NCBI GenBank assembly: GCA_045577735.1
Contig: JAZNIY010000027.1
Coordinates: forward strand, 1-64,000
Source: Stercoripulliclostridium_A sp045577735
GTDB taxonomy: Bacteria; Bacillota; Clostridia; Christensenellales; DTU072
Direction of reading: 5' to 3'
DNA: 64,000 nucleotides
Shown one piece after another: positions 44,682-53,890 of the stretch. Position numbers and translations under genes: made by a program. Each line of letters starts with the position of its first letter. Within the stretch, counting starts at the first letter, position 1. A model generated the notes under the pieces. That model was not told where the DNA came from and did not search any database. It saw only the letters and a program-made list of their open reading frames with translations.

Positions 44682-47354
44682 ATGAAAAAATTTCTAGTAG
44701 GCGTAATTTTTTTAATACCAATAGTAGTAGTTATTGCACTTTCTGCAACTGGAGCAATAATTAGTCTTACCACGCCTGTTAATCCTACCGACATTGTTAT
44801 TAGAAATAGCGATAACGTGGAAATTACTAGGGATGACATCGTTAAAATTGACTCTAAAAACTTTGAAGAATTCATTATTATCGACGTTTTGCCGGGAATT
44901 ACTCAAAATAAAGCAATAGAGTATGAGCGAGTGGAAGAAATTGGTAATGGTGAAATAGAATTAGAGCAAATTGGAGATAGTAATCGTTACGCAATCATCC
45001 CCAAGAAAATTGGTACGACGAAGCTAATCATTAACGCAAAGGCTAACGTAAACGTATTTAGAGAGGTTACTTTCTACGTTTCTTCGGACAGCATAGAGAC
45101 GATGACTATCTATGATAAAGACGGGGCAGAAGTTGGCGAACATCGGGAAATAACGACGAATGAGAGGCTTTACGTTGATATTAACCCCTTTGACGCCGTA
45201 CGTGATAACAATATACATTGGGACTCTTCTAACACTAACGTAGCAACGGTCTCTCAAAACGGGTTGGTGCAAATAGTGGGACGTGGTGACACACGTATTA
45301 AGGTTACGGCCGTTGATAAAGATGGTAACACTGTCAGCGATTACGTTGACGTCAATACTAATCGTGCCGTTGTTAAATCAAACAAAGTGTACGTTACGGA
45401 AGCTGTAGATCGCAATTGGATTATGGCAAACGTTGTACTTGATGCGGAAGCAATCGTTATTGATAACGAAGACGGAACCTTTACCATTAGTTGTGAGGAG
45501 GGTGAAGTTATCGTTACAACGATAATTTCCGACGATAATGATTGGAAAATAGTAGATTTGCCCGAAACCATATACCTTAGAAATGGTGGTTATGCAGTCA
45601 TGGGCATCAATCTAATTAGTGGAGAGGAATTAACGGGTCTTGAAGTAGAATGTGTGACAAGTGACCTTATTGAATATGAAAAAGAGCTTGGACAACTTAT
45701 ACCTCTTAAGACGGGTGTTGCCACGATTAAGTTTACTTATAATGGCGAAACAAAAGAAAGGGTTATCACCATAAAAGACAACCCAATTGCTTTTGAATTA
45801 GAGCTTGGAAGTGGTGATCAAAAATTGGGAATTCAACTCTCGCGTACTTGGGGACTATACTGGTTGGACGAAAACAATGCTCTTACTACGGAGTTTAAGT
45901 TTGGCCTTAACGACAAATCCAATACGTTTGACGTTGAATGGAGTGTGAACGACACAGCCTTTGCTGAGATTACTCGTGTTCCCGACAGTCAAGATATAAT
46001 CATTAATTTCAAAGAGGAATCGGCAGGTAACGCGGTGACCGTGACGGCAATCCTTAAAATTAATAATTTACTCCAACATAGGGTAAAACGTAGTTTTACT
46101 TTCAACATTCGAGAGCAAAAGAACACCATTAACGTGTATACTTTTGAACAAGCTAAATGGATTAGAGATTTCCGCTTTTATAATATGGCGCTACAAAGCA
46201 ATATTATAGCAAAGGAAAGACTGGAAGACCTTACCGGAAGCGTATATGGCAATGGTTTCCAATGGGATGGTTCTCAAATTAAAGACATTGCCTTTGACGA
46301 TGGTACAATAGAATATGACTTTGAAGATTTCGTAGGCTATTCGCGTAGAGGAGAACATCTTGCAAACTATGAATTTTTCGTACAAGAAGGAAACGATTGC
46401 ATTAACTTTGAAGATATAATAATGTTCAATGCAGTTACGCTAGAAGAGGCTACGAATCGTGGCTCCGGTATTAAATCTACTTCCTTGTGGCACGAAACGA
46501 GGTCTAATTTTGATAATTATCCTGAAGATATACCGGTAAACTTCCGTTATTTGCAAATTTATAATACGCATCGTGGTATAGAAATTGGTTACCACTACAA
46601 CGTACTTGTTGAGGGCTGTATCTTGGGCGATAACGCTGAAGACAGCGTATTTGCCTATTTCTATAACGAAAATGACCGTAGATTCCCGGAAAAAGGCAAT
46701 AACCTAACTTTCCGTAATAACGTGTTTAAAATTAGCAAGGGACCAAGCATAATGCTCGCTAGCGTTCCGATTGATTTTGGCATTGATTCATACGTTAATT
46801 GTGCTCCTAATCTTAAATTTGAAGGGTTTAACGATTTTTATAATTGGCAAACGAAAGAGGAGTTTTACGATAGCGTAGCATCTCTTATCGGTGGATACGT
46901 CAATATGTTCGTTGACGGCAATTCTAGTCTTGGATCTGCGATTAACAGCCTTCTTATGCCCATACTTGGAGACGTTCTTGATGACGTTGCGGAGGGTGAC
47001 GCCGTACAAGATTTGTATTACACCTATGCTGGTGAACAATACGTATCGTTTGGTGCTATGGGGCTTGGTGCATTGTTTTACTTTGATGCTAATAAAGTTA
47101 CCGTTGAATCGGAAGGACTTATGATCACCGATTTACCTTTCCGCGATAGCCAAGGCAATCCGGTTGGTCAAATGGAATACCTTGAACAATTAATGCAATC
47201 ATTGCATACCAGTTTGGGATTAAAAAACGCTGATACGTTGTGTAATCCATCTACCATTGTTTGTATGGACTTTTCAAGTAAAGAGCCGGAAATAAATCCC
47301 GGTGATCCCGTACCAAACAGTAGAGAATTATATGAAAAACTTAGACAAAAATAG
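44682..47354 (+). CDS. Secreted BIG2/parallel beta-helix protein, first paralogue
   Basis: 890 residues. An N-terminal hydrophobic signal or anchor (MKKFLVGVIFLIPIVVVIAL) is followed by beta-rich segments including a BIG2 Ig-like domain around 150-225 (NNIHWDSSNTNVATVSQNGLV, GRGDTRIKVTAVDKDGNTVSD). A conserved GIQLSRTWGLYWLD region comes next. The second half has short strand repeats typical of a right-handed beta-helix (YLQIYNTHRGIEIGYHYNVLVEGC, LTFRNNVFKISKGPSIML; read as separate pieces). The C-terminus ends in GDPVPNSRELYEKL, shared with the next gene. The function is unknown, possibly glycan binding. A weak AGGGAA site precedes the ATG. Confidence 0.8.
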   Translation: MKKFLVGVIFLIPIVVVIALSATGAIISLTTPVNPTDIVIRNSDNVEITRDDIVKIDSKNFEEFIIIDVLPGITQNKAIEYERVEEIGNGEIELEQIGDSNRYAIIPKKIGTTKLIINAKANVNVFREVTFYVSSDSIETMTIYDKDGAEVGEHREITTNERLYVDINPFDAVRDNNIHWDSSNTNVATVSQNGLVQIVGRGDTRIKVTAVDKDGNTVSDYVDVNTNRAVVKSNKVYVTEAVDRNWIMANVVLDAEAIVIDNEDGTFTISCEEGEVIVTTIISDDNDWKIVDLPETIYLRNGGYAVMGINLISGEELTGLEVECVTSDLIEYEKELGQLIPLKTGVATIKFTYNGETKERVITIKDNPIAFELELGSGDQKLGIQLSRTWGLYWLDENNALTTEFKFGLNDKSNTFDVEWSVNDTAFAEITRVPDSQDIIINFKEESAGNAVTVTAILKINNLLQHRVKRSFTFNIREQKNTINVYTFEQAKWIRDFRFYNMALQSNIIAKERLEDLTGSVYGNGFQWDGSQIKDIAFDDGTIEYDFEDFVGYSRRGEHLANYEFFVQEGNDCINFEDIIMFNAVTLEEATNRGSGIKSTSLWHETRSNFDNYPEDIPVNFRYLQIYNTHRGIEIGYHYNVLVEGCILGDNAEDSVFAYFYNENDRRFPEKGNNLTFRNNVFKISKGPSIMLASVPIDFGIDSYVNCAPNLKFEGFNDFYNWQTKEEFYDSVASLIGGYVNMFVDGNSSLGSAINSLLMPILGDVLDDVAEGDAVQDLYYTYAGEQYVSFGAMGLGALFYFDANKVTVESEGLMITDLPFRDSQGNPVGQMEYLEQLMQSLHTSLGLKNADTLCNPSTIVCMDFSSKEPEINPGDPVPNSRELYEKLRQK

Positions 47355-47378
47355 AGTAACACATTATTAGGTAGCAAA

Positions 47379-49991
47379 ATGAAGAAGTTTCTAGTAGGAG
47401 TTATATTTTTAATACCAATAGTAGTAGTTATTGCGCTTTCTGCAACCGGCGCAATGATTACTTTAACCTCTCCTCCAAATCCAACGGAAATTGTCATTAA
47501 AAATAACGAGAACGTTAACGTTGATGATTTGAGGAAGGATAATGAAGCCAAGGGCGAGCATTATGATTTAAAACTTGACTCCAAGAATTTTGAAGAATTC
47601 ATTGTTATAGACGTTCTTCCCTCAATAACACCGGACAAATCAATTGAAGTAGAAATTGACGAAAATGCTGGGGATGGTAGGGTTAAATTGGAGCGCATTG
47701 GTGAAACCAATAGATACTACGTAATACCCGAAAACGTTGGCATATGTAGGTTGGAAATTCGCGCAAAGGCAAACTATAGCATTGTAAAAACGCTTACTAT
47801 TTACGTTACGAGCGACTCTATTGAAACCATAGAAATTTATGATGAAAACGGTGCGTTTGTTGAACAAAACGTCGATTTATTAACCGGTGGAAGATATTAC
47901 GTTGATATTAATCCCATAGAAGCACTTCGTAATAACGACGTACAATGGTCTTCTTCTAACACCAACGTTGCAGAAATTAGTGCTAACGGCGAACTTAAAA
48001 TCATTGGCAAAGGACTTACCAGAATCGAGGCAAAAGCTATTGATAAAGATGGTAATACAGTAAGTGATTACTTTGATATTGACACGGACAAAGCAATAGT
48101 TACATCAAAGACAATCTATACAACGCAAGACAACGTAACCAACGACTACTTAAAATCAAATTATGCATTGGATGAAGACGTAGAAGTTAGTTTTGTTGAA
48201 GACAATAAATATGCTTTCTCTATTAATGAAGACGTTATTGTCGTGGAGGTTATAAAAGTTGCGGAAGGCGAAATGGGATTCATAGACCTTGCCTCTACAA
48301 TGTATACTAGAAATGGTGGTTACTTCCCACTTGTTGGTAATCTAGCAACCGGTGAAGTTTATGAAGGAGTAGAAATATCCTTCTCCAATCCTGACGTACT
48401 AGAACTCGAACCCGTAACGGGTATGCTAATCCCCCTAAAGGCTGGTAACGTTATGGTTACTGCTATTTACAATGGTTCCTACGTTCAAAAAGAGGTAACA
48501 GTAAGAGAAAACCCCGTAGCCTTTGAGTTGGAATTAGGCTCTGCCGATGAAAGGCTTGGCATACAACTTACCCGTACTTGGGGAAGGTATTGGCTTGACG
48601 CTGACGGCAATAGAATTGGTACATTTGAGTTTGGTTTAACTAACAAAGAGAACAAATTTGACGTCGTTTGGTCGGCAAGTGATCCCACGCTTGTGAATAT
48701 TACTAGAAAAGAAAACTCACAAGACGTAATTTTGGAGTTCCCGGAAGCAAGCAAAGGACAATCGGTAACCGTTACGGCCACCCTTAAAACCAATGCTTTA
48801 CTCCAACAAAGAGTAAAACGTAGTTTTACCTTTAACCTTCGTGAAAGAGATGCTATAAACGTATATACTTGGGACCAATTCAATAGGGTATCCGAGTTGA
48901 ACCACAACGATATCGTGCTTCAAGCAGACCTGTATCCGACTTATACGTCCGGCATTCGTAGTGACATTTACGGAAATGGATTTAAAATTGATGCTACAAA
49001 TTTCCCGGTTGTTGATCCCGGTAATTTTAGAAACTGGGTTATAAGCGCAGATAGATTTGGTAAAGGACACTGGGAGTATCAAGAAACGGGAACGGGTAAA
49101 ATCGTTGTGGAAGACGTTATAGCGATTGGATCAACGTTGTTTAAGGACGTATCTAACATATTAACTTTTATTAATTTCTATTGGTATTATTGTCCAATAG
49201 AAATAAGATATTGCCAACTTTCCGGCTTCAGCGAGGGCGTTTCTTTGCGTAATGCTTTGGAAGTTACTATAGAGGGTTGTATCTTTGGTGAAAACGAAAA
49301 TAGTGGTGTTAATATACAACACGAACCCAACCGTGCGGAAGTTGCCAAATTTACCTTCAAGAATAATATCTTTAAGCAACAAGGCGGTGCTGCGATTCAG
49401 CTCGTAACAAGTTATTTTGGCGAATCTGTTATGGATAAAACGATAAAAGCTGAATTTAATATAGAAGGCTTCTTTGACGTATATAATTGGAAGAAGCGCG
49501 AAGATTTCAAAACCATATTCGCAAACGTTGTAGTTAGCTTAGTCGGCACCGACATAATCCCTGCTGGAATAATAAGAGACACTTTTGTTGATGGAGTTGC
49601 CGACGTTATTGATTCATTTATTCATAACGACGAGTATGATAGATTGTTCTACGAGTATGGTGGTGAAGAGTACGCAAGTTTTTCTTTCCTTGCTATTGGC
49701 CTCATAGCAAAAGTAGACTCGGAGTCAATCAACGTCAATACAACTTCACCTATGGGCGTGTATGATATTCCTCTTGAAGATGAACAAGGTAATCCAAAGG
49801 GAACGTTGGCCGATTTAATGCCCCTTTTAAATACTATTGTAAGACCATCTAAACCTTTGCATATAACCAACGCTACGTACCTTGCTTGTACCGACTTTGT
49901 GGACTATGAGCCCGAAATTAAACCTGGCGATCCCGTGCCGAACAGTAAGGAACTTTACGCAAAATTAGTTGGTGCAATGGACAATAATTAG
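47379..49991 (+). CDS. Secreted BIG2/parallel beta-helix protein, second paralogue
   Basis: 870 residues, homologous end to end with the preceding protein: nearly identical signal region (also at DNA level), BIG2 domain (VQWSSSNTNVAEISANGELKI), GIQLTRTWGRYWLD region, RVKRSFTFN, a beta-helix part (EVTIEGCIFGENENSGVNI) and the same tail, GDPVPNSKELYAKL. The divergence elsewhere suggests an old tandem duplication with different surfaces. It lies 24 bases after the first copy, so the two are probably co-transcribed with the exporter. The next gene has its own promoter. Confidence 0.8.
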   Translation: MKKFLVGVIFLIPIVVVIALSATGAMITLTSPPNPTEIVIKNNENVNVDDLRKDNEAKGEHYDLKLDSKNFEEFIVIDVLPSITPDKSIEVEIDENAGDGRVKLERIGETNRYYVIPENVGICRLEIRAKANYSIVKTLTIYVTSDSIETIEIYDENGAFVEQNVDLLTGGRYYVDINPIEALRNNDVQWSSSNTNVAEISANGELKIIGKGLTRIEAKAIDKDGNTVSDYFDIDTDKAIVTSKTIYTTQDNVTNDYLKSNYALDEDVEVSFVEDNKYAFSINEDVIVVEVIKVAEGEMGFIDLASTMYTRNGGYFPLVGNLATGEVYEGVEISFSNPDVLELEPVTGMLIPLKAGNVMVTAIYNGSYVQKEVTVRENPVAFELELGSADERLGIQLTRTWGRYWLDADGNRIGTFEFGLTNKENKFDVVWSASDPTLVNITRKENSQDVILEFPEASKGQSVTVTATLKTNALLQQRVKRSFTFNLRERDAINVYTWDQFNRVSELNHNDIVLQADLYPTYTSGIRSDIYGNGFKIDATNFPVVDPGNFRNWVISADRFGKGHWEYQETGTGKIVVEDVIAIGSTLFKDVSNILTFINFYWYYCPIEIRYCQLSGFSEGVSLRNALEVTIEGCIFGENENSGVNIQHEPNRAEVAKFTFKNNIFKQQGGAAIQLVTSYFGESVMDKTIKAEFNIEGFFDVYNWKKREDFKTIFANVVVSLVGTDIIPAGIIRDTFVDGVADVIDSFIHNDEYDRLFYEYGGEEYASFSFLAIGLIAKVDSESINVNTTSPMGVYDIPLEDEQGNPKGTLADLMPLLNTIVRPSKPLHITNATYLACTDFVDYEPEIKPGDPVPNSKELYAKLVGAMDNN

Positions 49992-49993
49992 TA

Positions 49994-50022
49994 TTGACAT
50001 TTTTGTACGACCGTGCAATAAT
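49994..50022 (+). promoter_or_regulatory. Promoter of the 50073 gene and mtn
   Basis: A perfect TTGACA (49994-49999), a 17-bp spacer and AATAAT (50017-50022). A dyad TACCCT-aaa-AGGGTA (50035-50049) lies just downstream, near the expected transcript start and before the GAAAGGAG ribosome site, so it is placed like an operator. Confidence 0.72.
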
Positions 50023-50072
50023 AATAAAAGAAACTACCCTAAAAGGGTAAACATAAAGAAAGGAGAAAGATT

Positions 50073-51008
50073 ATGGCACAACCTGTAACACCCGGATGCA
50101 TTAAGGGATGTATTATTATACCCCTTATCGTTCTATTAGTTCTCGTAATCGTTGTAGTAGGTGGAGCACTCATTCTACTAAACATGACTCCAGCAGATTT
50201 GGGAATTGCCGACATTGAACTATTTGATGGCGAAACGCTGGCAACTTTGGGATTAGCTGATGTTAAGCTCAAGGAAATTCCCGCATTCTTAAAGGAATTA
50301 ATGAACGTTGACGAGAGCAAAATCGTAACCAATACCTATACTGAAGAAGACAAGACCGCCGCCGAAGATAAAGTTGCTGAAAGTAGCGTTCAAAAGAAAG
50401 AAGACGGCACCATCGATTACTCATCCATCGTAACCGATAAGATCATTTATCCCACAAAGCAAAATATTGAATATAACGATACCACTCTAGCATACATATT
50501 CAACCAAATGGTAGCCGATGGCGCAGAAAGTGATGAAGAAGCTGTTAAGTTCCTACAAGAAATCGATGCTTCCATCAACGAAGTAACCATCTCTAAGGGT
50601 GATGCAAGCGCAACCTTGCGTATCGTTGCTTCAATTGAACTTGATTCTATTGCTGGTGAAGTTAAAGAGGTTCTTAACGAATCTGGAGTAGGTGGCCTCC
50701 TCACCCTTCCCGAAAAGGTATTCCTAGTAAGCTACAGCGATATGGTTATTAACGTAGAAGGCGAATTGGTAACCACTTCTCAATCTTTGAAGATTAACGA
50801 CAGCGACAACCCCATTTCCAAGGCAATTATGAAGGTTCTTGCAAGAAAAGCACAAGAAACTGCTGAAGAAGAGGGTGAAAATATCGACACTTCCGAAAAC
50901 GTTGTTAACGATGAAATCGGCAAAGCATTCGTTTCCATCGTATCCAATCTTGGTAAGCCCGTAGAAGTTAAGAACGGAGCTATCGTAGTAGAAACCTATA
51001 CCGAATAA
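50073..51008 (+). CDS. Single-pass membrane protein of unknown function
   Basis: 311 residues. A short N-terminus with two cysteines (TPGCIKGC) leads into one transmembrane helix (about 10-37). The acidic extracytoplasmic domain that follows has no motif I recognise. It has a strong promoter and ribosome site. Its stop overlaps the mtn start by one base, so the two are translationally coupled. It follows the exporter and beta-helix proteins, which might make it a partner of them, but nothing in the sequence proves this. Confidence 0.65.
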   Translation: MAQPVTPGCIKGCIIIPLIVLLVLVIVVVGGALILLNMTPADLGIADIELFDGETLATLGLADVKLKEIPAFLKELMNVDESKIVTNTYTEEDKTAAEDKVAESSVQKKEDGTIDYSSIVTDKIIYPTKQNIEYNDTTLAYIFNQMVADGAESDEEAVKFLQEIDASINEVTISKGDASATLRIVASIELDSIAGEVKEVLNESGVGGLLTLPEKVFLVSYSDMVINVEGELVTTSQSLKINDSDNPISKAIMKVLARKAQETAEEEGENIDTSENVVNDEIGKAFVSIVSNLGKPVEVKNGAIVVETYTE

Positions 51009-51682
51009 TGAAAAGAATTGGTTTATTAATAGCAATGCAAAAGGAAGCCCAAGGCATAGTCCAAGGGCTTTCAAACGTATATACCGAAAGTTACAAGGGC
51101 AAAACCTTTACCATAGGTAAAATAGGGGAGAACGAGGTCGTTCTTGCTCTTGCCGGCATTGGCAAGGTCAACGCTTCCTTTACTACCACGATTATGATTG
51201 AGCGTTACTCGGTCGATTACGTAATTAATACTGGAATTGCCGGGGGCGTAGGTATGTTAAAGCCCCTAACTCCTCTTTCCGTATCTAGCGTTTGTCAACA
51301 CGACAGCGACACTACGGCCTTAGGCGACCCCATAGGGTTAATAAGCGGACTAAACAAGGTCTATTTTGACTGTGACGAAGAAGTTGTTAACGTCATAAAA
51401 GAGGCTGGAAATACTGCCGTAGGACGCGTTGCAACAGGGGATAAGTTTATCGCTAGCGACGTTGAGTCTGGACACATTAGAGAAACCTTTGGCGCTATTG
51501 CTTGCGATATGGAATGTGGCGCTTGCGCACAAGTTTGCTTCATCGCGGGCGTTAAGTTCGGAGCCTTAAAGGTTATTAGCGACTCTGCAGGTGACGGCTC
51601 TGCTTTGACCTATGAGGAGCTTTCTTCAAGAGCGTGTGAAATAAACGCAACAACCCTTCTTAAGGCAATTAAACAGCTATAA
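51008..51682 (+). CDS. mtn: 5'-methylthioadenosine/S-adenosylhomocysteine nucleosidase
   Basis: A 224-residue enzyme hydrolysing MTA and SAH to adenine and the thiosugar, thereby returning AdoMet by-products to the methionine cycle served by metF/metH. Catalytic-site residues are E13 (AMQKE), the ribose-binding Glu in CDMECGACAQV and the Asp in VISDSAG. NTGIAGGV is the phosphorylase-fold glycine loop. The usual MEGAAIA motif is altered to MECGACA. It is coupled to the upstream membrane-protein gene and followed by a terminator. Confidence 0.93.
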   Translation: MKRIGLLIAMQKEAQGIVQGLSNVYTESYKGKTFTIGKIGENEVVLALAGIGKVNASFTTTIMIERYSVDYVINTGIAGGVGMLKPLTPLSVSSVCQHDSDTTALGDPIGLISGLNKVYFDCDEEVVNVIKEAGNTAVGRVATGDKFIASDVESGHIRETFGAIACDMECGACAQVCFIAGVKFGALKVISDSAGDGSALTYEELSSRACEINATTLLKAIKQL

Positions 51683-51703
51683 TAAGCCTAAAATCAACTT
51701 TGG

Positions 51704-51731
51704 AGCGCTACCTTTTGGTGGCGCTTTTTTT
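51704..51731 (+). terminator. Terminator of mtn
   Basis: AGCGCTACC (51704-51712), a TTTT loop and GGTGGCGCT (51717-51725) with one T-G pair, then a run of T. Confidence 0.85.
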
Positions 51732-51759
51732 AACAACTAGAATAGCGCACGCATATACT
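51730..51759 (+). promoter_or_regulatory. Promoter of the GlmM-GlmU fusion gene
   Basis: TTAACA (51730-51735), an 18-bp spacer that contains GCGCACGC, and TATACT (51754-51759). An AAGGAG site precedes the ATG at 51779. The -35 overlaps the tail of the mtn terminator. Confidence 0.55.
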
Positions 51760-51778
51760 ATATTCATAAAGGAGTGGT

Positions 51779-53746
51779 ATGAATTTTGGTACCGACGGCA
51801 TAAGAGGAAGGTGGGATAGGTTTAACGATGAGTTTTTAAGTAGGTTCGCTTCCGCGCTATTTTTAAAATTTGGAGAATGTAGCGTTTGCATTGGGCGTGA
51901 TACTCGCCTGAGCGGTGAGCGTATAGTGGAAAAACTCTGCGAACTTTTAATCTCTTATGGTATCAACGTTTTTGATTGTGGCATTGTGCCCACGCCTGCG
52001 CTTGCCTATTTGGCTTCGAAAAATGGTTGCATAATTGGAATTATGGTATCTGCAAGCCATAACCCACCGGAATATAACGGAATAAAGCTGTTTTCGGGCG
52101 AGGGAGCGAAAATTGAAAGCGAGGTGGAGAAAGAGTTGGAACAATTATTTTCGCGCCATCTTGCCCCTAAAAATGGCCGATTTGGCAAGGTTCGCTTGCT
52201 TGACGTGGGTGAATACGAGAAGGCTCTACTCGAAAAATTCAAAGACAAATTAAAAGGAACGCGCGTGCTAATAGATGCGTGTTACGGGGCTACGGTAGGT
52301 GTGGCAAAGCGTATTTTTGAAAAGTTGGGTTGTGATGTTTTTAGCATAAACGACGTGCGTGACGGCGCAAGGATAAACGTAGAATGTGGGGCAACTTGCG
52401 TATCCCATCTGTTAAAGGCATGCGCCGATGGTGAGTATGACCTAGCTTTTGCATACGATGGTGATGGTGATAGGGTAATTTGTGTTAAGGGAGGCAGTGT
52501 CTACAACGGCGATCAAATAGCCTATGCCTATGCTAATTATTTGGGAGAAAAGCTAAATCCAAAAGCGATAGTTGGTACTCTTAATTCCAATTTGGGCATG
52601 GAAAAGGCGCTTGAAAACAAAGGTGTTGAACTTGTGAGAGCTGACGTTGGGGATAAAAACGTCTATAAAGAAATGAAAAAAAGGGGTGCGTTAGTAGGGG
52701 GTGAAAGTAGTGGGCACGTTATTTTTAGTGAACATTGTGAAACTGGGGATGGCATTTTAACCTCTTTAATGGTTTGTTTAATGGACAAGGAGAGAGGACT
52801 GGAAAATTTGGTCGACATGGTAGATTATCCGGTTGAGGAAACCTTTGTGGAAGCAAGCGAGGTGGACAAAGAAAACTTTAAGAGTAATGAAGCTCTTAAG
52901 GAGGATATTGCTAAAATAGTTAGCGATAACGTGCGCGTGGTGGTTCGCCCCAGTGGAACGGAGCCGAAAATACGTATTCTTGTGGAGGCGGAAAGGTATG
53001 AAAGTGCAAGAGAAAAGGCAGAAGAAATAAAAAGTATAATAATGGCTGGATTATCGTCAAATATTAGAAAAGAGATACCTAAAAACGAAATAATGGGAAT
53101 CCAAAAATCGGTATTCGACCAATCAAAGTTTGAAGAATATGCTAAGCAAGGCGTCGTAATACTTTCTCCGGAAACAACGTTTATTGAAGAGGGAGTAAAG
53201 ATTGGTCAAGGGAGTGTGGTATATCCTTTTAACGTCATTCGGGGGAAGACCGAGATTGCAAAAAACGTAACGATATATTCTTATTGCGATTTAACCGACA
53301 CGATTATTGGTGAGGGAGCTGATCTGAGGTCAACCTATGCTATGCAAGCCGTTATAGGCAAAAATTCTACCATAGGGCCGTTTGCAACGTTACGAAAGGG
53401 TGCCGTCATTGGTGAGGGTTGCAGGGTGGGCGACTACGTAGAGGTGAAAAACTCGGTGCTGGGAAACGGAGTTAAAGCGGCGCATTTGAGTTACATAGGA
53501 GATGCTACTATCGGTGCAAAAACCAACGTTGGATGCGGTACTGTTTTTGCAAATTATAATGGAAAAATAAAGCGTAAAACCGAGGTGGGAGAGGGCGTTT
53601 TCATAGGATGTAATTCCAACTTAATAGCGCCGTTAAAAATCGGGGACAATTCCTACGTCGCTGGTGGCTCTACGATTACGAACGATATTCCACCCAACAA
53701 ATTCGTCATTTCCAGGGTGTGTGAAAAGGTGACGGACAAGCGATAA
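51779..53746 (+). CDS. Fused phosphoglucosamine mutase and glucosamine-1-phosphate acetyltransferase
   Basis: 655 residues. Residues 1-425 form a complete GlmM: NFGTDGIRGR at the start, phosphoserine loop SASHNP (S93), metal loop DGDGDR (227-232), sugar loop GGESSGH (307-313) and phosphate loop RPSGTEPKIR (390-399). Residues about 456-655 match the left-handed beta-helix acetyltransferase half of GlmU, including LRK (R539), YVEVKNS (K557), AHLSYIGDA (H569, Y572) and VGCGTVFANYNG. The GlmU uridylyltransferase domain is missing. The protein should turn glucosamine-6-phosphate into GlcNAc-1-phosphate in two consecutive steps, for peptidoglycan. The reading frame is continuous through the junction, so this is a true fusion in the sequence given. 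Confidence 0.93.
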   Translation: MNFGTDGIRGRWDRFNDEFLSRFASALFLKFGECSVCIGRDTRLSGERIVEKLCELLISYGINVFDCGIVPTPALAYLASKNGCIIGIMVSASHNPPEYNGIKLFSGEGAKIESEVEKELEQLFSRHLAPKNGRFGKVRLLDVGEYEKALLEKFKDKLKGTRVLIDACYGATVGVAKRIFEKLGCDVFSINDVRDGARINVECGATCVSHLLKACADGEYDLAFAYDGDGDRVICVKGGSVYNGDQIAYAYANYLGEKLNPKAIVGTLNSNLGMEKALENKGVELVRADVGDKNVYKEMKKRGALVGGESSGHVIFSEHCETGDGILTSLMVCLMDKERGLENLVDMVDYPVEETFVEASEVDKENFKSNEALKEDIAKIVSDNVRVVVRPSGTEPKIRILVEAERYESAREKAEEIKSIIMAGLSSNIRKEIPKNEIMGIQKSVFDQSKFEEYAKQGVVILSPETTFIEEGVKIGQGSVVYPFNVIRGKTEIAKNVTIYSYCDLTDTIIGEGADLRSTYAMQAVIGKNSTIGPFATLRKGAVIGEGCRVGDYVEVKNSVLGNGVKAAHLSYIGDATIGAKTNVGCGTVFANYNGKIKRKTEVGEGVFIGCNSNLIAPLKIGDNSYVAGGSTITNDIPPNKFVISRVCEKVTDKR

Positions 53747-53778
53747 AAGCACGTGTTTACATAATTTAATGTGCGCAC

Positions 53779-53840
53779 GCGCTCCCGCAAGATAAAATTT
53801 TAGTAAAACAACGCGTACGTTACTTGCGTGCGCGCTTTTT
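53779..53840 (+). terminator. Long-loop terminator of the GlmM-GlmU gene
   Basis: GCGC..CGCAAG (53779-53790) can pair with CTTGCG.GCGC (53824-53833) across a loop of about 33 bases, followed by CTTTTTATT. The 3' arm contains the -35 of the next promoter. Confidence 0.5.
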
Positions 53841-53852
53841 ATTATATATAAT
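53824..53852 (+). promoter_or_regulatory. Promoter of the giant InlB-repeat protein gene
   Basis: TTGCGT (53824-53829), a 17-bp spacer and a perfect TATAAT (53847-53852). A TGGAGA ribosome site follows before the ATG at 53891. Confidence 0.65.
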
Positions 53853-53890
53853 AGTGCCATATATCGACGTAACTCCATGGAGACCGGATT

